The notes below the pieces were generated by a model, which saw only the letters and a program-made list of their open reading frames with translations, was not told the DNA's origin and searched no databases. The position numbers and the translations under genes are program-made. Positions 1 through 8,088 of a stretch of 19,829 nucleotides of DNA are shown here, piece by piece. This DNA is from DAIMZM01 sp036733985. GTDB lineage: Bacteria; Bacillota; Dehalobacteriia; UBA4068. Positions within the stretch are counted from its first letter, which is position 1. Each line of letters begins with the position of its first letter. The stretch lies in assembly GCA_036733985.1 (NCBI GenBank), contig DAIMZM010000044.1, positions 1 through 19,829 of the forward strand, read 5' to 3'.

Positions 1-1497
1 GGAGATGCCCTCTAACTTTCGGGCTTGGCAATATTCCAAAAGGAAAGCCACAGCCGAGGTATCCACAAACGGCACGCCCCGCATGGAGATGATCAGCACC
101 TGGCCGTCGGCTTTGGCCAGGCCGGATTCCAGCTGCTCCAGGGAGCCGAAAAAGGCCACGCCGGTGATATATAGCACCTGGATATGCCGCTTGGCCTTAG
201 AAGCGCGGCCCAGTTTTTCCCGGTCTATTTCGCTGACAGCCACCTCAAGATTAGAGGTCTTCGCGATGAATAAAGCAATGGAAAACAGGACGCCCGCCAC
301 AATGGCAATGGTCAGGTCAAACAGCACGGTAGTAAGCATGGTGAGGAAAAACTTGGTGATGCCGCCCTTGAATTTACGGCTGAATAAATAGCGGATGCTG
401 TCCCAGTCATTCATGCGCCAGGCCGTCATCATCAACACCCCGGCCAAAGCGGCCAGGGGGATGCGGGACATCAAGGGGCTGAGTAAAAACATGGACAGGA
501 GCAGCACCGCGCCGTGGATGACGCCGGTCAGGCGGGTTTGGCAGCCGGACTTAATGGCCACGCTGGTGCGGGCGATAGCGGCTGTGGCGGGCACGCCGCC
601 GAAAAAGGGCAACAGCATATTGCCCAGCCCCTGGGCCACCAGTTCCCGGTCCGCGTTCATCCGCTCACCCTTCATCCGCCCGCCCGCGGCGCCGCATAAC
701 AGGCTTTCCACCATACCCAGCAGGGCGATGCTCAGGGCGGGCAGGAAAATGATATCCCACTGGGCCTGGGGCAGCGCCCCCATGGTCAAATGCCGGCTAT
801 GGATCAATGTCCGGGGGATCGCGCCCACTGTTTCCAGGGGCAGCTCAAAGAGGGCCGCAATAAAAGAGGCCGCGATCACCGCGGCCAGGGAGCCGGGAAA
901 GCGCTTATTCCAGGCCTTTGGCCAGAAGGCGATCAGCAGGATGACAAAAAGGCCCACGCCCAGGGCATAGGGGTTGGGGGACAGCCCCCCGGCCAGGCCA
1001 TGATACACCTGGGCCAAGACGTTTTCCCCCGGCAGGTGAACCCCCAGCAGATTGCCCACCTGGCCCAGGGCGATGATCACCGCAATGCCGGAGGTGAACC
1101 CGGCGATGACCGGCTGGGGAATAAAATAGACCAGGCGGCCCAAGTGGAGCAGGCCGGCCAGCACCAGCACGATGCCTGCCAAAAAGCAGGCGGCAAATAA
1201 GGCGTCCAGGCCGTAGCGGGTCACCAGGGGGATCAGGATGGCCGTCATGGCCCCGGTGGGGCCGGAAATCTGAAAGGACGCCCCGGAAAGGAGGGAAATC
1301 AGGAAAGCCGCAATAATGGCGGTGATCAGGCCGGCGGCCGCATCCGCCCCGCTGCCGACGCCGAAGGCCAAGGCCAGAGGCAAAGCCACCGCCGCCACGG
1401 TGATCCCCGACAGCAAATCCTTAGAAAAACGCAAACGGTCATAGGCCTGAAATTCTTTTTTCAAATCAGCTGCAAACGCCATTGCCAAACGCAACAC
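1..1497 (-). CDS. SulP-family anion transporter with STAS domain (3' end outside window)
   Basis: A minus-strand frame stays open from 1497 to the left edge (499 codons, no stop), so the C-terminus is missing. The product begins with a short cytosolic stretch, then many hydrophobic helices (about residues 20-410) carrying SulP/SLC26 features: early residues PLALAFG and SGPTGAM, then PQPVIAGFTSG, and later GGVPATAAIARTSV. The last part (about 430-499) resembles a STAS domain with VDTSA at 478-482. Family members move sulfate, bicarbonate or dicarboxylates across the inner membrane; the substrate cannot be told here. Typical SulP proteins have about 550-600 residues, so roughly 60-100 are cut off. 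The GTG at 1497 is chosen because AGAGGG lies 5 nt upstream; the in-frame ATG at 1482 has no good site. It is divergent from the c-di-GMP operon and has its own strong promoter. Confidence 0.9.
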   Translation of the reverse strand, partial: MLRLAMAFAADLKKEFQAYDRLRFSKDLLSGITVAAVALPLALAFGVGSGADAAAGLITAIIAAFLISLLSGASFQISGPTGAMTAILIPLVTRYGLDALFAACFLAGIVLVLAGLLHLGRLVYFIPQPVIAGFTSGIAVIIALGQVGNLLGVHLPGENVLAQVYHGLAGGLSPNPYALGVGLFVILLIAFWPKAWNKRFPGSLAAVIAASFIAALFELPLETVGAIPRTLIHSRHLTMGALPQAQWDIIFLPALSIALLGMVESLLCGAAGGRMKGERMNADRELVAQGLGNMLLPFFGGVPATAAIARTSVAIKSGCQTRLTGVIHGAVLLLSMFLLSPLMSRIPLAALAGVLMMTAWRMNDWDSIRYLFSRKFKGGITKFFLTMLTTVLFDLTIAIVAGVLFSIALFIAKTSNLEVAVSEIDREKLGRASKAKRHIQVLYITGVAFFGSLEQLESGLAKADGQVLIISMRGVPFVDTSAVAFLLEYCQARKLEGIS

Positions 1498-1502
1498 AAA
1501 CG

Positions 1503-1508
1503 CCCTCT
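1503..1508 (-). promoter_or_regulatory. Ribosome binding site deciding the GTG start of the SulP gene
   Basis: AGAGGG on the minus strand, 5 nt before the GTG at 1497. The ATG at 1482 is 20 nt away, so the GTG is the better-supported start. Confidence 0.6.
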
Positions 1509-1555
1509 TCCATTTTATGTTCAAGTTGATGCTTAGGGCCTGAAAGCCCCCATGG

Positions 1556-1584
1556 ATCATACCAGACCCGGAGGAGCCTGTCAA
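1556..1584 (-). promoter_or_regulatory. Sigma-A promoter of the SulP gene
   Basis: On the minus strand a perfect -35 TTGACA (1579-1584), a 17-bp spacer, and -10 TATGAT (1556-1561) preceded by TGG, which gives an extended -10. The predicted transcript starts near 1549, leaving a leader of about 50 nt before the GTG start. This is one of the best promoter matches in the window. Confidence 0.75.
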
Positions 1585-1684
1585 ATCCGGCAATCTAAAC
1601 CCATACGCCGGCTGATTATGCAAATTTATAGAAATCTGGTATCTGTAATCACAATTTCATATCTTTATGAGCAAAATAGGCTAT

Positions 1685-1711
1685 TAAATATGAACAAATT
1701 CTGGCGAATAA
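1685..1711 (+). promoter_or_regulatory. Candidate sigma-D (flagellar) promoter of the GGDEF-EAL operon
   Basis: TAAA (1685-1688), 15 nt, then GCGAATAA (1704-1711), which matches 6 of 8 positions of the flagellar sigma -10 consensus GCCGATAA. The predicted start is near 1718, about 115 nt before the first gene. An overlapping weak sigma-A alternative is TGAACA (1691-1696), 18 bp, TATAAA (1715-1720). The sequence alone does not decide between them. Confidence 0.4.
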
Positions 1712-1820
1712 CATTATAAAGCAGCTTGATGCCTTGTTTCGGCATGGGGAACCGGGCCTGTAATTATTCCCAAGGGTAAGCGGACGGCCGCGGGTCAAAA
1801 TTCATATAGCCTGATGAAAC

Positions 1821-1829
1821 AGGAGGTGA
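1821..1829 (+). promoter_or_regulatory. Strong ribosome binding site deciding the GTG start at 1835
   Basis: AGGAGGTGA lies 5 nt before GTG 1835. It would fall inside the coding region if the in-frame ATG at 1814 were used. The ATG at 1833 is in another frame and hits TAG after three codons. Confidence 0.8.
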
Positions 1830-1834
1830 ACGAT

Positions 1835-4800
1835 GTGGGGATAGCCGTTTTTATCAGCGTATTGCTGGCGGCGACAGCCGGGACTTCAGCAGCCTGCCTT
1901 TTATATACGATTCAGGGAAATCTCAAATCCATCGTGGACAAGCTCCTTTTTGCCCTGGGGATTTGTATTATGCTCTGGTCTTTCGGCCTGGCGCTGCAAA
2001 CCGCCGGAGCGGAAGCGCCGATCCGCTTCATTGGCAGCCGGATCGCCCCCGTCGGCTACGCGCTGATGTTTGCCCTTTTGCTTCATTATGTGCTGCTGCT
2101 GACCCGCCGCGGCCGGCTTCTGGGCAAATGGTGGATTTATCCGCTGATCTATCTGCCCGGGCTCCTCTCGGTTTATGGGCTGACGGTCCGGCCGGCCGTT
2201 AAGCATCTTTCCGACCGGATGCTCGAGACCCGCTTTGGCTGGGTAAATGTTTCAACCGGTGGCTGGGTCAATTTTTACTATGTTTATTACATCCTCTTTT
2301 TCGCCTCCGCCGTCCTGCTGCTATGGACTTGGAGCAGAAAAACGGCGGATGAAAGCGAAAGGAAACAAGGACGACTGCTGCTTCTGTCCATGCTGGCGGG
2401 AACGGTTCTCGGCTCCTTAACCGATGTGGGCCTGGTGCTGCTGGAAATCAGGATTCCCAGCATCGCCTCGATTTTCTCAGTCCTGCCCTTATTCGCCGTC
2501 AGCTATTCCGTCAAACGCTACGGGTTCATGCAGGCCGAGAGCGCGCCCCCTAACGAAATGATCTTAGACCGGATCAACCGCTCCCGGGTTTATCGCGTCA
2601 TGGGTTATTGCTTTATCGCCGGCAGCTTGCTGAATATTTTGTCCCAGCGCCTGTTGTATTTGGAGACAGCCCTGCCTTCCTCCGCCTTGTTCAGCGGTAT
2701 TTTGCTGCTGGTGGGGGTGGCCGCCCTGTTTTTGGACCGTCTGGCCCTGGACGACCTGTTTAAGGAATTTTTGTTTGCGGCCTTGTTTTCACTGGTGATC
2801 CCTTTGGTGACGCTGCGTTTCGCCGTCTATTCCAGCATCACGGTCTGGCCGTTTTTTATCCTGCCGCTGATGATCAGCCTGTTGTTCAACAGGCGCATTT
2901 TACTCATCGTCATTCTGCTGGCAGCTGTTCAGGTGCAGCTGCTTGTTTGGAGCATCACCCCCGGCGTTAACGTGACGCTGGACGCGGCGGATCACATGGT
3001 CAGGGTGGGGCTGATCGTGCTGACAGCCTTTATCAGCCTGTACGTCAACCGGATCTATCGCCGCAGGCTGCGCATTAATGCCGGATACGCCTATACGCAG
3101 ACGCTGGTCTCGGAAATATCCCAGAGCCTGGTTTCAGTTGACGAAAGCAATTGCGATGAAAAGATCGTCGATATTCTCGGCCAATGCAGCGCCGTGCTCC
3201 AATGCGAGCAGGCTTATCTGATGCTCTGGGATCAGGAAAAGCGGCAGATCCGGCGTTACTGCCAATGGGTTGCGGGCGGCAGCCGGCAGCAAAGCGGCGC
3301 CTGGCAGGCGATAATGGCCCTTTATTTTCCTAAGATCTGCTTATGCTTCCCCGAATCCCGGCCCCTGGTCATCACGGATACCAGGGGGCTGCCCCAGCCT
3401 TTACTGGATTTTCACCGGCAGCTGCTGGAATGGGGCATGCGGAGCGCCGTACTGATCCCTATTGTGAAAAACCGGCGGGGCCTGGGCTTAATGCTTTTTG
3501 GCACAACCCAGCCCGGTATGGATTGGGAGCGGAACCCGCCGCAGTTTCTCACGGTGATCGCCAATACCGTGGCCGACACAGCGGTGAAGCTGGAGGATAT
3601 CGGCCGGATCGAATGGACCGCCTACCATGATCTGCTGACCGGACTGCCCAACCGCCTCCTGTTCAAGCAAAGGCTATGCCTGGCCGTTGAAAGGGCCGCC
3701 AAAACCCAAAGCCTGCTGGGCGTGGCCTTTATTGACCTGGATTCCTTTAAGACGATCAATGATACCATGAGCCATGAAGCCGGCGATCTGCTGCTGCAGG
3801 AGGTGGCGGAAGCCATTTCCGCCCAGCTTCGGGAAGGGGACACCTTAGCCCGCTTTGGCGGCGACGAGTTCGTCTTGCTGCTGGAGCGGGTTTCTTCTGA
3901 GGATGAGGTGGCGCGGTTCGTGCGCGATATCTCCCAGGCCATCCAGAAGCCGGTGATTTGGGGGGGACGGGAATTCTATGTGACCAGCAGCATCGGTATT
4001 TCCCTCTATCCCAGGGACGGCCCGGATGCGGAAACGCTGATGAAAAATGCGGACATCGCCATGTACGAGGCAAAGGGGCTGGGGAAAAATCAATATGTGC
4101 TCTGCTCCCAGCCCCTTAAAGACAGGGAGCAGCGGAACATACAGCTTACCAATCTGCTCTACCGGGCTTTGGAAAAGGATCAGCTGGTTGTCCACTACCA
4201 GCCCCAGATCGGCTTGGAGACAGGGGAAATCGTGGGCTTAGAGGCCCTGCTCCGCTGGAATCTCCCGGAGCATGGCCCGATCGGCCCGGCCATTTTTATC
4301 CCCCTGGCCGAACAGGCCGGGCTCATCCAATCCATCGGCGCCTGGGTGCTGGAAAGCGCCTGCAGGCAAAACAAGCGTTGGCAGGAGCAGGGATTTCCCC
4401 CGGTGCGCATGGCGGTGAATATCTCGGTGCAGCAGCTGGAGAGCCGGAGCTTTGTTCAGCAGGTGGCGGATATCCTGGGGCAAACCGGGCTGGCCCCGGA
4501 ATATCTGGAGCTGGAGGTGACCGAGAGCGTCACCAATAGCGGCGCCGTGGATATGGTGGAGTTGCTGACCAGCCTGAAAGCGCTGGGCGTCTCCATCTCC
4601 ATCGATGATTTCGGTACGGAATATTCCTCATTGGAACGGCTGAAGCTGCTGCCCATCGACCGGATCAAAATCGATATGCAGTTTGTCCAAGGCATTGAAA
4701 AGAGCGACAAAGATAAAGCGATTGCCCAGGTGATCATCAACCTGGCCAAAAATCTCAATATGCGGGTGATTGCCGAGGGGGTAGAGACCGCAGAGCAGCT

Positions 4801-4963
4801 GGCTTTTCTGAACGGCAAGCTCTGCGACGAGGTGCAGGGCTTTTACTATTTTAAACCAATGCCGGCCCAGGCTGTTGAGGCCATTTTCCGGGATACTTCA
4901 CAAAGAAGATCGGCTTTACCAGGAGAGGGGACGCCGATGAAGCAGGATAGGGTACGGATATGA
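1835..4963 (+). CDS. Membrane GAF-GGDEF-EAL c-di-GMP enzyme, copy A
   Basis: Predicted bifunctional cyclic-di-GMP enzyme of 1042 residues. Order: an N-terminal block of about seven membrane helices (about 1-230) like the 7TM sensor region of some histidine kinases; a second block of about six helices (about 250-405); a GAF-like domain (about 430-590); GGDEF (about 597-758); EAL (about 769-1020). The GGDEF motif is intact at 675-679, with an RxxD inhibitory site (REGD) five residues before it. The EAL motif EALLR starts at E803 and D924-D925 sit in DDFGTEYSSL; the N, E, K and Q positions of active EAL domains also look intact, so both cyclase and phosphodiesterase activity are possible. The GTG start is supported by the ribosome binding site and by residue-for-residue alignment with copy B from position 1. 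The stop overlaps the next start (ATGA). Confidence 0.92.
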   Translation: MGIAVFISVLLAATAGTSAACLLYTIQGNLKSIVDKLLFALGICIMLWSFGLALQTAGAEAPIRFIGSRIAPVGYALMFALLLHYVLLLTRRGRLLGKWWIYPLIYLPGLLSVYGLTVRPAVKHLSDRMLETRFGWVNVSTGGWVNFYYVYYILFFASAVLLLWTWSRKTADESERKQGRLLLLSMLAGTVLGSLTDVGLVLLEIRIPSIASIFSVLPLFAVSYSVKRYGFMQAESAPPNEMILDRINRSRVYRVMGYCFIAGSLLNILSQRLLYLETALPSSALFSGILLLVGVAALFLDRLALDDLFKEFLFAALFSLVIPLVTLRFAVYSSITVWPFFILPLMISLLFNRRILLIVILLAAVQVQLLVWSITPGVNVTLDAADHMVRVGLIVLTAFISLYVNRIYRRRLRINAGYAYTQTLVSEISQSLVSVDESNCDEKIVDILGQCSAVLQCEQAYLMLWDQEKRQIRRYCQWVAGGSRQQSGAWQAIMALYFPKICLCFPESRPLVITDTRGLPQPLLDFHRQLLEWGMRSAVLIPIVKNRRGLGLMLFGTTQPGMDWERNPPQFLTVIANTVADTAVKLEDIGRIEWTAYHDLLTGLPNRLLFKQRLCLAVERAAKTQSLLGVAFIDLDSFKTINDTMSHEAGDLLLQEVAEAISAQLREGDTLARFGGDEFVLLLERVSSEDEVARFVRDISQAIQKPVIWGGREFYVTSSIGISLYPRDGPDAETLMKNADIAMYEAKGLGKNQYVLCSQPLKDREQRNIQLTNLLYRALEKDQLVVHYQPQIGLETGEIVGLEALLRWNLPEHGPIGPAIFIPLAEQAGLIQSIGAWVLESACRQNKRWQEQGFPPVRMAVNISVQQLESRSFVQQVADILGQTGLAPEYLELEVTESVTNSGAVDMVELLTSLKALGVSISIDDFGTEYSSLERLKLLPIDRIKIDMQFVQGIEKSDKDKAIAQVIINLAKNLNMRVIAEGVETAEQLAFLNGKLCDEVQGFYYFKPMPAQAVEAIFRDTSQRRSALPGEGTPMKQDRVRI

Positions 4964-7900
4964 ATGTTATGATTGTCTATAGCATATTGCTGCTCTGTAC
5001 CGGCGGGCTGGCTGTTGCCTGCGGCATTTATGCCACCCAGGGGAACTACCGGCCGCTGACCCATCAATTGTTTCTGCTCCTGGTGGGCACCGTGGTGGTC
5101 TGGGCGCTGGGGCTGGCAATTACCGGCGCAGCCCAGACCGAACAGATCAGCGCCGTCGGCCGGCGTATCGCGCCCCTGGGCTGGGGCCTGTTTGCCGGCG
5201 TCGCTATGCACTTTGTTCTGGCTTTCACCGGGCACGGCGGCTTTCTCAGCAAGCGGTGGTGTTTACCCCTTATCTATCTGCCCGGCGCGGTGACTGTCTT
5301 TGCCTATTCGGGCCTGCCGCTGCTGGGCCTCAACCCTGATCTGCTGGTACAGACCGCCTACGGCTGGGTCAATAGCTCCCAGGGACATGGCGCGGATTTC
5401 TGGGACTGGTTTTATTACGCCTATGCGGCGGTTTACGTCTCCATCGGCACGGCGCTGTTGCTGGGCTGGAGCAAGCGTTCCCGCTCGGAAAGCAAAAGGA
5501 AACAGGCCCGGATCATTGCCTGGTCGCTTTTCATCAGCTGCGTCCTGAGCGCGGTCACCGACGTGATCCCCGCTTTGATGAACATCCTTTTCCCCCAGGT
5601 ATCCGCCATCTTTATGAATATCCTGATCCTGGCGGTGGGCTATTGCATCAGCCGTTATCAGTTCCTGCAGCCGGAAACGATGAGTCGGGAGGAATGGATC
5701 CTCTCCAAGGCGGAGCTGACCCATGTCTATCGCTATCTGGGCCTGGGCATCCTGGTCAGCGGCGTCCTGGTCTTCTTTGCCCATCCGCTTTTCATCCGGA
5801 TCCCGGAGCCGCTGCCAGCCCCGGTAGTAGGCGGGGTGGTGCTGATCGACGGCGTTTTTCTCCTGCTGCTGGACCGGTATGCCTTGGATGAGAAGCTTAA
5901 GGAGATGCTGGTGTCCTTGGGGCTGGCCCTGTTTACGCCCCTGATCCTCTTATGGTTTTCCGACGCGGGGGTTTATGCGGCCTGGGCCTTTGTTTTTCCG
6001 CTGATGATCGTCTGCATGCTGTTTAACCGGCAAATCATTTTGGTGACGCTGATCGCCTCCTGGCTGCTGACAGAGCTGTTTTTATGGGCGTATCAGCCCA
6101 TGGCCCAGATGGCTATCTCAGGGTTAGATTTCGCGATCCGCCTGGCCGTTATTGTTTTGGTGGCCTTCGCCGCCGCCTATGTCAACCAAATCTATACCCG
6201 GCGGCTCAAGGAAAACATCAACTACACCGCCATGCAGACCATTGCCTCCGAGATCTCCCACAGCTTTGTTTCCGTTAATGCCGGGAATCTGAAAGAGAAG
6301 CTGTATCAAACTCTGAAGCAATGCGGCGTCTTGATGCAATGCGACAAGGCCTATTTCGTGATGCTGGACGCCCAGGGCCAGGAGGTCTTTTATGCGGTGG
6401 AATGGCTGGCGGAAGCCACGCCGCCCCTGCAGCCCACATCGGAAGCGGCTCTGGGCAGGATCCGCCCTGAGCTGCTCAGGAGATTGAAGACCAGCGGCAT
6501 GGTGGTGATTAAAGACAGCCTGCGCCTGCCCCGGGCCGCGGGCCCGATAAAAGACCGGCTGATTGCCGAGGGCATCCGCAGCCTGGTCGCCGCCCCGATT
6601 AACAAGGGAACGGAGATTATCGGCTTCCTGGGGTTTAACGCCAGCAAAACCCTGTCCAGATGGAACCTGGATTCTCCTGTTTTCATCCGGCTGGCGGCGG
6701 GCATCATTTCGGACGCCGTGGCCAAGGTCGACAACGAGCAGGCGCTGACCCGCATGGCCCTTCACGACCACCTGACCGGCCTGCCCAACCGCCGCCTGTT
6801 TCGGGAAAGGCTGAACCAAGCCATCATTCATGCGGGAAAGACCGGCCGGCTGCTGGGCGTGGTCTTTCTGGATCTGGACGGCTTTAAATCAGTCAACGAT
6901 ATGCTGGGTCATGATCAGGGCGACCGCTTGCTGGTGGAAATCGCCCGCGCCTTATCCGGTGTGGTGCGGAGTCAGGACACGGTCGCCCGCTTCGGTGGGG
7001 ACGAATTCGTCCTGCTGCTCAACGCGCTGCCCAATCAGGGAGATCTGCTGGACATCATGGACAGGATGATGGAAACCATCCAAAGGCCGATGCTCCTGGC
7101 GGGACAGGAGTTCTTCATTTCGGTCAGCGCCGGCGTGGCCGTCTATCCCCTGGACGGCCAGGACGGCGACACCCTGCTCAAGAACGCCGACATCACGATG
7201 TACGAGGCCAAGAACTTGGGAAAAGGCAGATATCTGCTCTGCACCCAGGAGGTGAAGGCCAGGACCGAGGAGAAGGCCAGGCTTACCCATCTGCTCTGCA
7301 AGGCCCAGGAAAACGGACAATTGTTCCTGCACTACCAGCCGCAAATCGATTTGGAGAGCCAGCGGATCGTGGGCTTGGAGGCGCTGCTGCGCTGGAACCT
7401 GCCGGGCCGGGGCGTCATCGGCCCCGGGACCTTTATCCCCCTGGCGGAGCAGACCGGAATGATTCACAGCATCGGCGCCTGGGTGCTGCTGCAGGCTTGC
7501 ACCGCCTGCCGGCGTCTTCATGAGCTGGGCTGCTCCTGGCTGCGGATGGCCGTCAACATCTCCGTGCATCAGCTGAAGAACCCCAAATTTGTCCAGGTGG
7601 TAGGCGATCTTCTGGCAGAATCCGGCCTGCCCCCTCAATACCTGGAGCTGGAGATTACCGAGAGCGTCGCCAATGGCAATGCGGACGGCCTGGCCGTGAT
7701 CCTGCACCAGCTGAAGGCCCTGGGCGTCTCCATCTCCATCGACGATTTCGGCACCGAGTATTCCTCCCTGAGCCGGCTCAAGGCGCTGCCCATTGACCGC
7801 ATTAAGATGGATATGCAGTTCGTCAACGGCATCGAAACCAATACCAAGGATCAGGCCATCACCAAAGTAATCATCAATCTGGCCAAGAGTTTGAACCTGA

Positions 7901-8088
7901 AAGTGATTGCCGAAGGGGTGGAAACCATCCCGCAGCTGCACTTCTTAAGCCAGCGCCGCTGCGACGAGGCCCAGGGTTATTATTACTATAAACCCATGCC
8001 CTTTCAGGAGATCGCGTCCGTCCTGGCCCGGCAGCTGCAGGATCAGGGTCCGGTTACGGAAGCAGGGGCCTCCAGGCAGTCCAGATAA
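4960..8088 (+). CDS. Membrane GAF-GGDEF-EAL c-di-GMP enzyme, copy B
   Basis: Paralogue of copy A with the same architecture and exactly the same length (1042 residues). It starts within the ATGA overlap with copy A, so translation is probably coupled; the upstream Shine-Dalgarno sequence is poor. Two hydrophobic blocks precede a GAF-like region (about 425-590). GGDEF is at 679-683 with an RSQD inhibitory site five residues before it; the EAL motif starts at E807 and the metal-binding pair is D928-D929, again in DDFGTEYSSL. Catalytic residues look intact in both domains. By eye the EAL part is much closer to copy A than the membrane and GAF parts, as expected if the two enzymes sense different inputs after duplication. 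Its 3' end overlaps the convergent AraC-type gene by 46 bp. Whether net activity is synthesis or breakdown cannot be read from sequence. Confidence 0.92.
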   Translation: MNVMIVYSILLLCTGGLAVACGIYATQGNYRPLTHQLFLLLVGTVVVWALGLAITGAAQTEQISAVGRRIAPLGWGLFAGVAMHFVLAFTGHGGFLSKRWCLPLIYLPGAVTVFAYSGLPLLGLNPDLLVQTAYGWVNSSQGHGADFWDWFYYAYAAVYVSIGTALLLGWSKRSRSESKRKQARIIAWSLFISCVLSAVTDVIPALMNILFPQVSAIFMNILILAVGYCISRYQFLQPETMSREEWILSKAELTHVYRYLGLGILVSGVLVFFAHPLFIRIPEPLPAPVVGGVVLIDGVFLLLLDRYALDEKLKEMLVSLGLALFTPLILLWFSDAGVYAAWAFVFPLMIVCMLFNRQIILVTLIASWLLTELFLWAYQPMAQMAISGLDFAIRLAVIVLVAFAAAYVNQIYTRRLKENINYTAMQTIASEISHSFVSVNAGNLKEKLYQTLKQCGVLMQCDKAYFVMLDAQGQEVFYAVEWLAEATPPLQPTSEAALGRIRPELLRRLKTSGMVVIKDSLRLPRAAGPIKDRLIAEGIRSLVAAPINKGTEIIGFLGFNASKTLSRWNLDSPVFIRLAAGIISDAVAKVDNEQALTRMALHDHLTGLPNRRLFRERLNQAIIHAGKTGRLLGVVFLDLDGFKSVNDMLGHDQGDRLLVEIARALSGVVRSQDTVARFGGDEFVLLLNALPNQGDLLDIMDRMMETIQRPMLLAGQEFFISVSAGVAVYPLDGQDGDTLLKNADITMYEAKNLGKGRYLLCTQEVKARTEEKARLTHLLCKAQENGQLFLHYQPQIDLESQRIVGLEALLRWNLPGRGVIGPGTFIPLAEQTGMIHSIGAWVLLQACTACRRLHELGCSWLRMAVNISVHQLKNPKFVQVVGDLLAESGLPPQYLELEITESVANGNADGLAVILHQLKALGVSISIDDFGTEYSSLSRLKALPIDRIKMDMQFVNGIETNTKDQAITKVIINLAKSLNLKVIAEGVETIPQLHFLSQRRCDEAQGYYYYKPMPFQEIASVLARQLQDQGPVTEAGASRQSR

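Larger units (their letters stand above)
1498..1834. other. Divergent intergenic region between SulP and the c-di-GMP operon
   Basis: This 337-bp stretch has no credible gene. It holds the SulP promoter on the minus strand (1556-1584), a sigma-D-like promoter candidate on the plus strand (1685-1711), and an AT-rich central part (about 1615-1720). A small stem ATGCC/GGCAT lies at about 1729-1745. I looked for a c-di-GMP riboswitch core and saw none. Confidence 0.6.

Noticed and set aside
5..1200. Several plus-strand open frames, up to 191 codons
   Set aside because: They lie antisense to the SulP gene, overlap each other, lack recognisable domains, and their composition is explained by the GC-rich third positions of the minus-strand gene.
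1625..1654. Second minus-strand promoter candidate, TTGTGA-N18-TATAAA
   Set aside because: Weaker than, and upstream of, the TTGACA-N17-TATGAT promoter at 1556-1584; probably chance in AT-rich DNA.
1761..1779. AATTATTCC followed by an imperfect dyad, resembling the left arm of the tpl palindrome
   Set aside because: Only one arm matches and the right arm does not mirror it; likely chance similarity.
1498..1834. Possible c-di-GMP riboswitch ahead of the GGDEF-EAL operon
   Set aside because: I could not find the conserved core sequence of either riboswitch class by reading; a covariance-model search would settle it.
6952..7941. Minus-strand open frame of 329 codons inside copy B
   Set aside because: It is a shadow of the GGDEF-EAL coding region: rich in H, Q, G and D with no domain match and no ribosome binding site.
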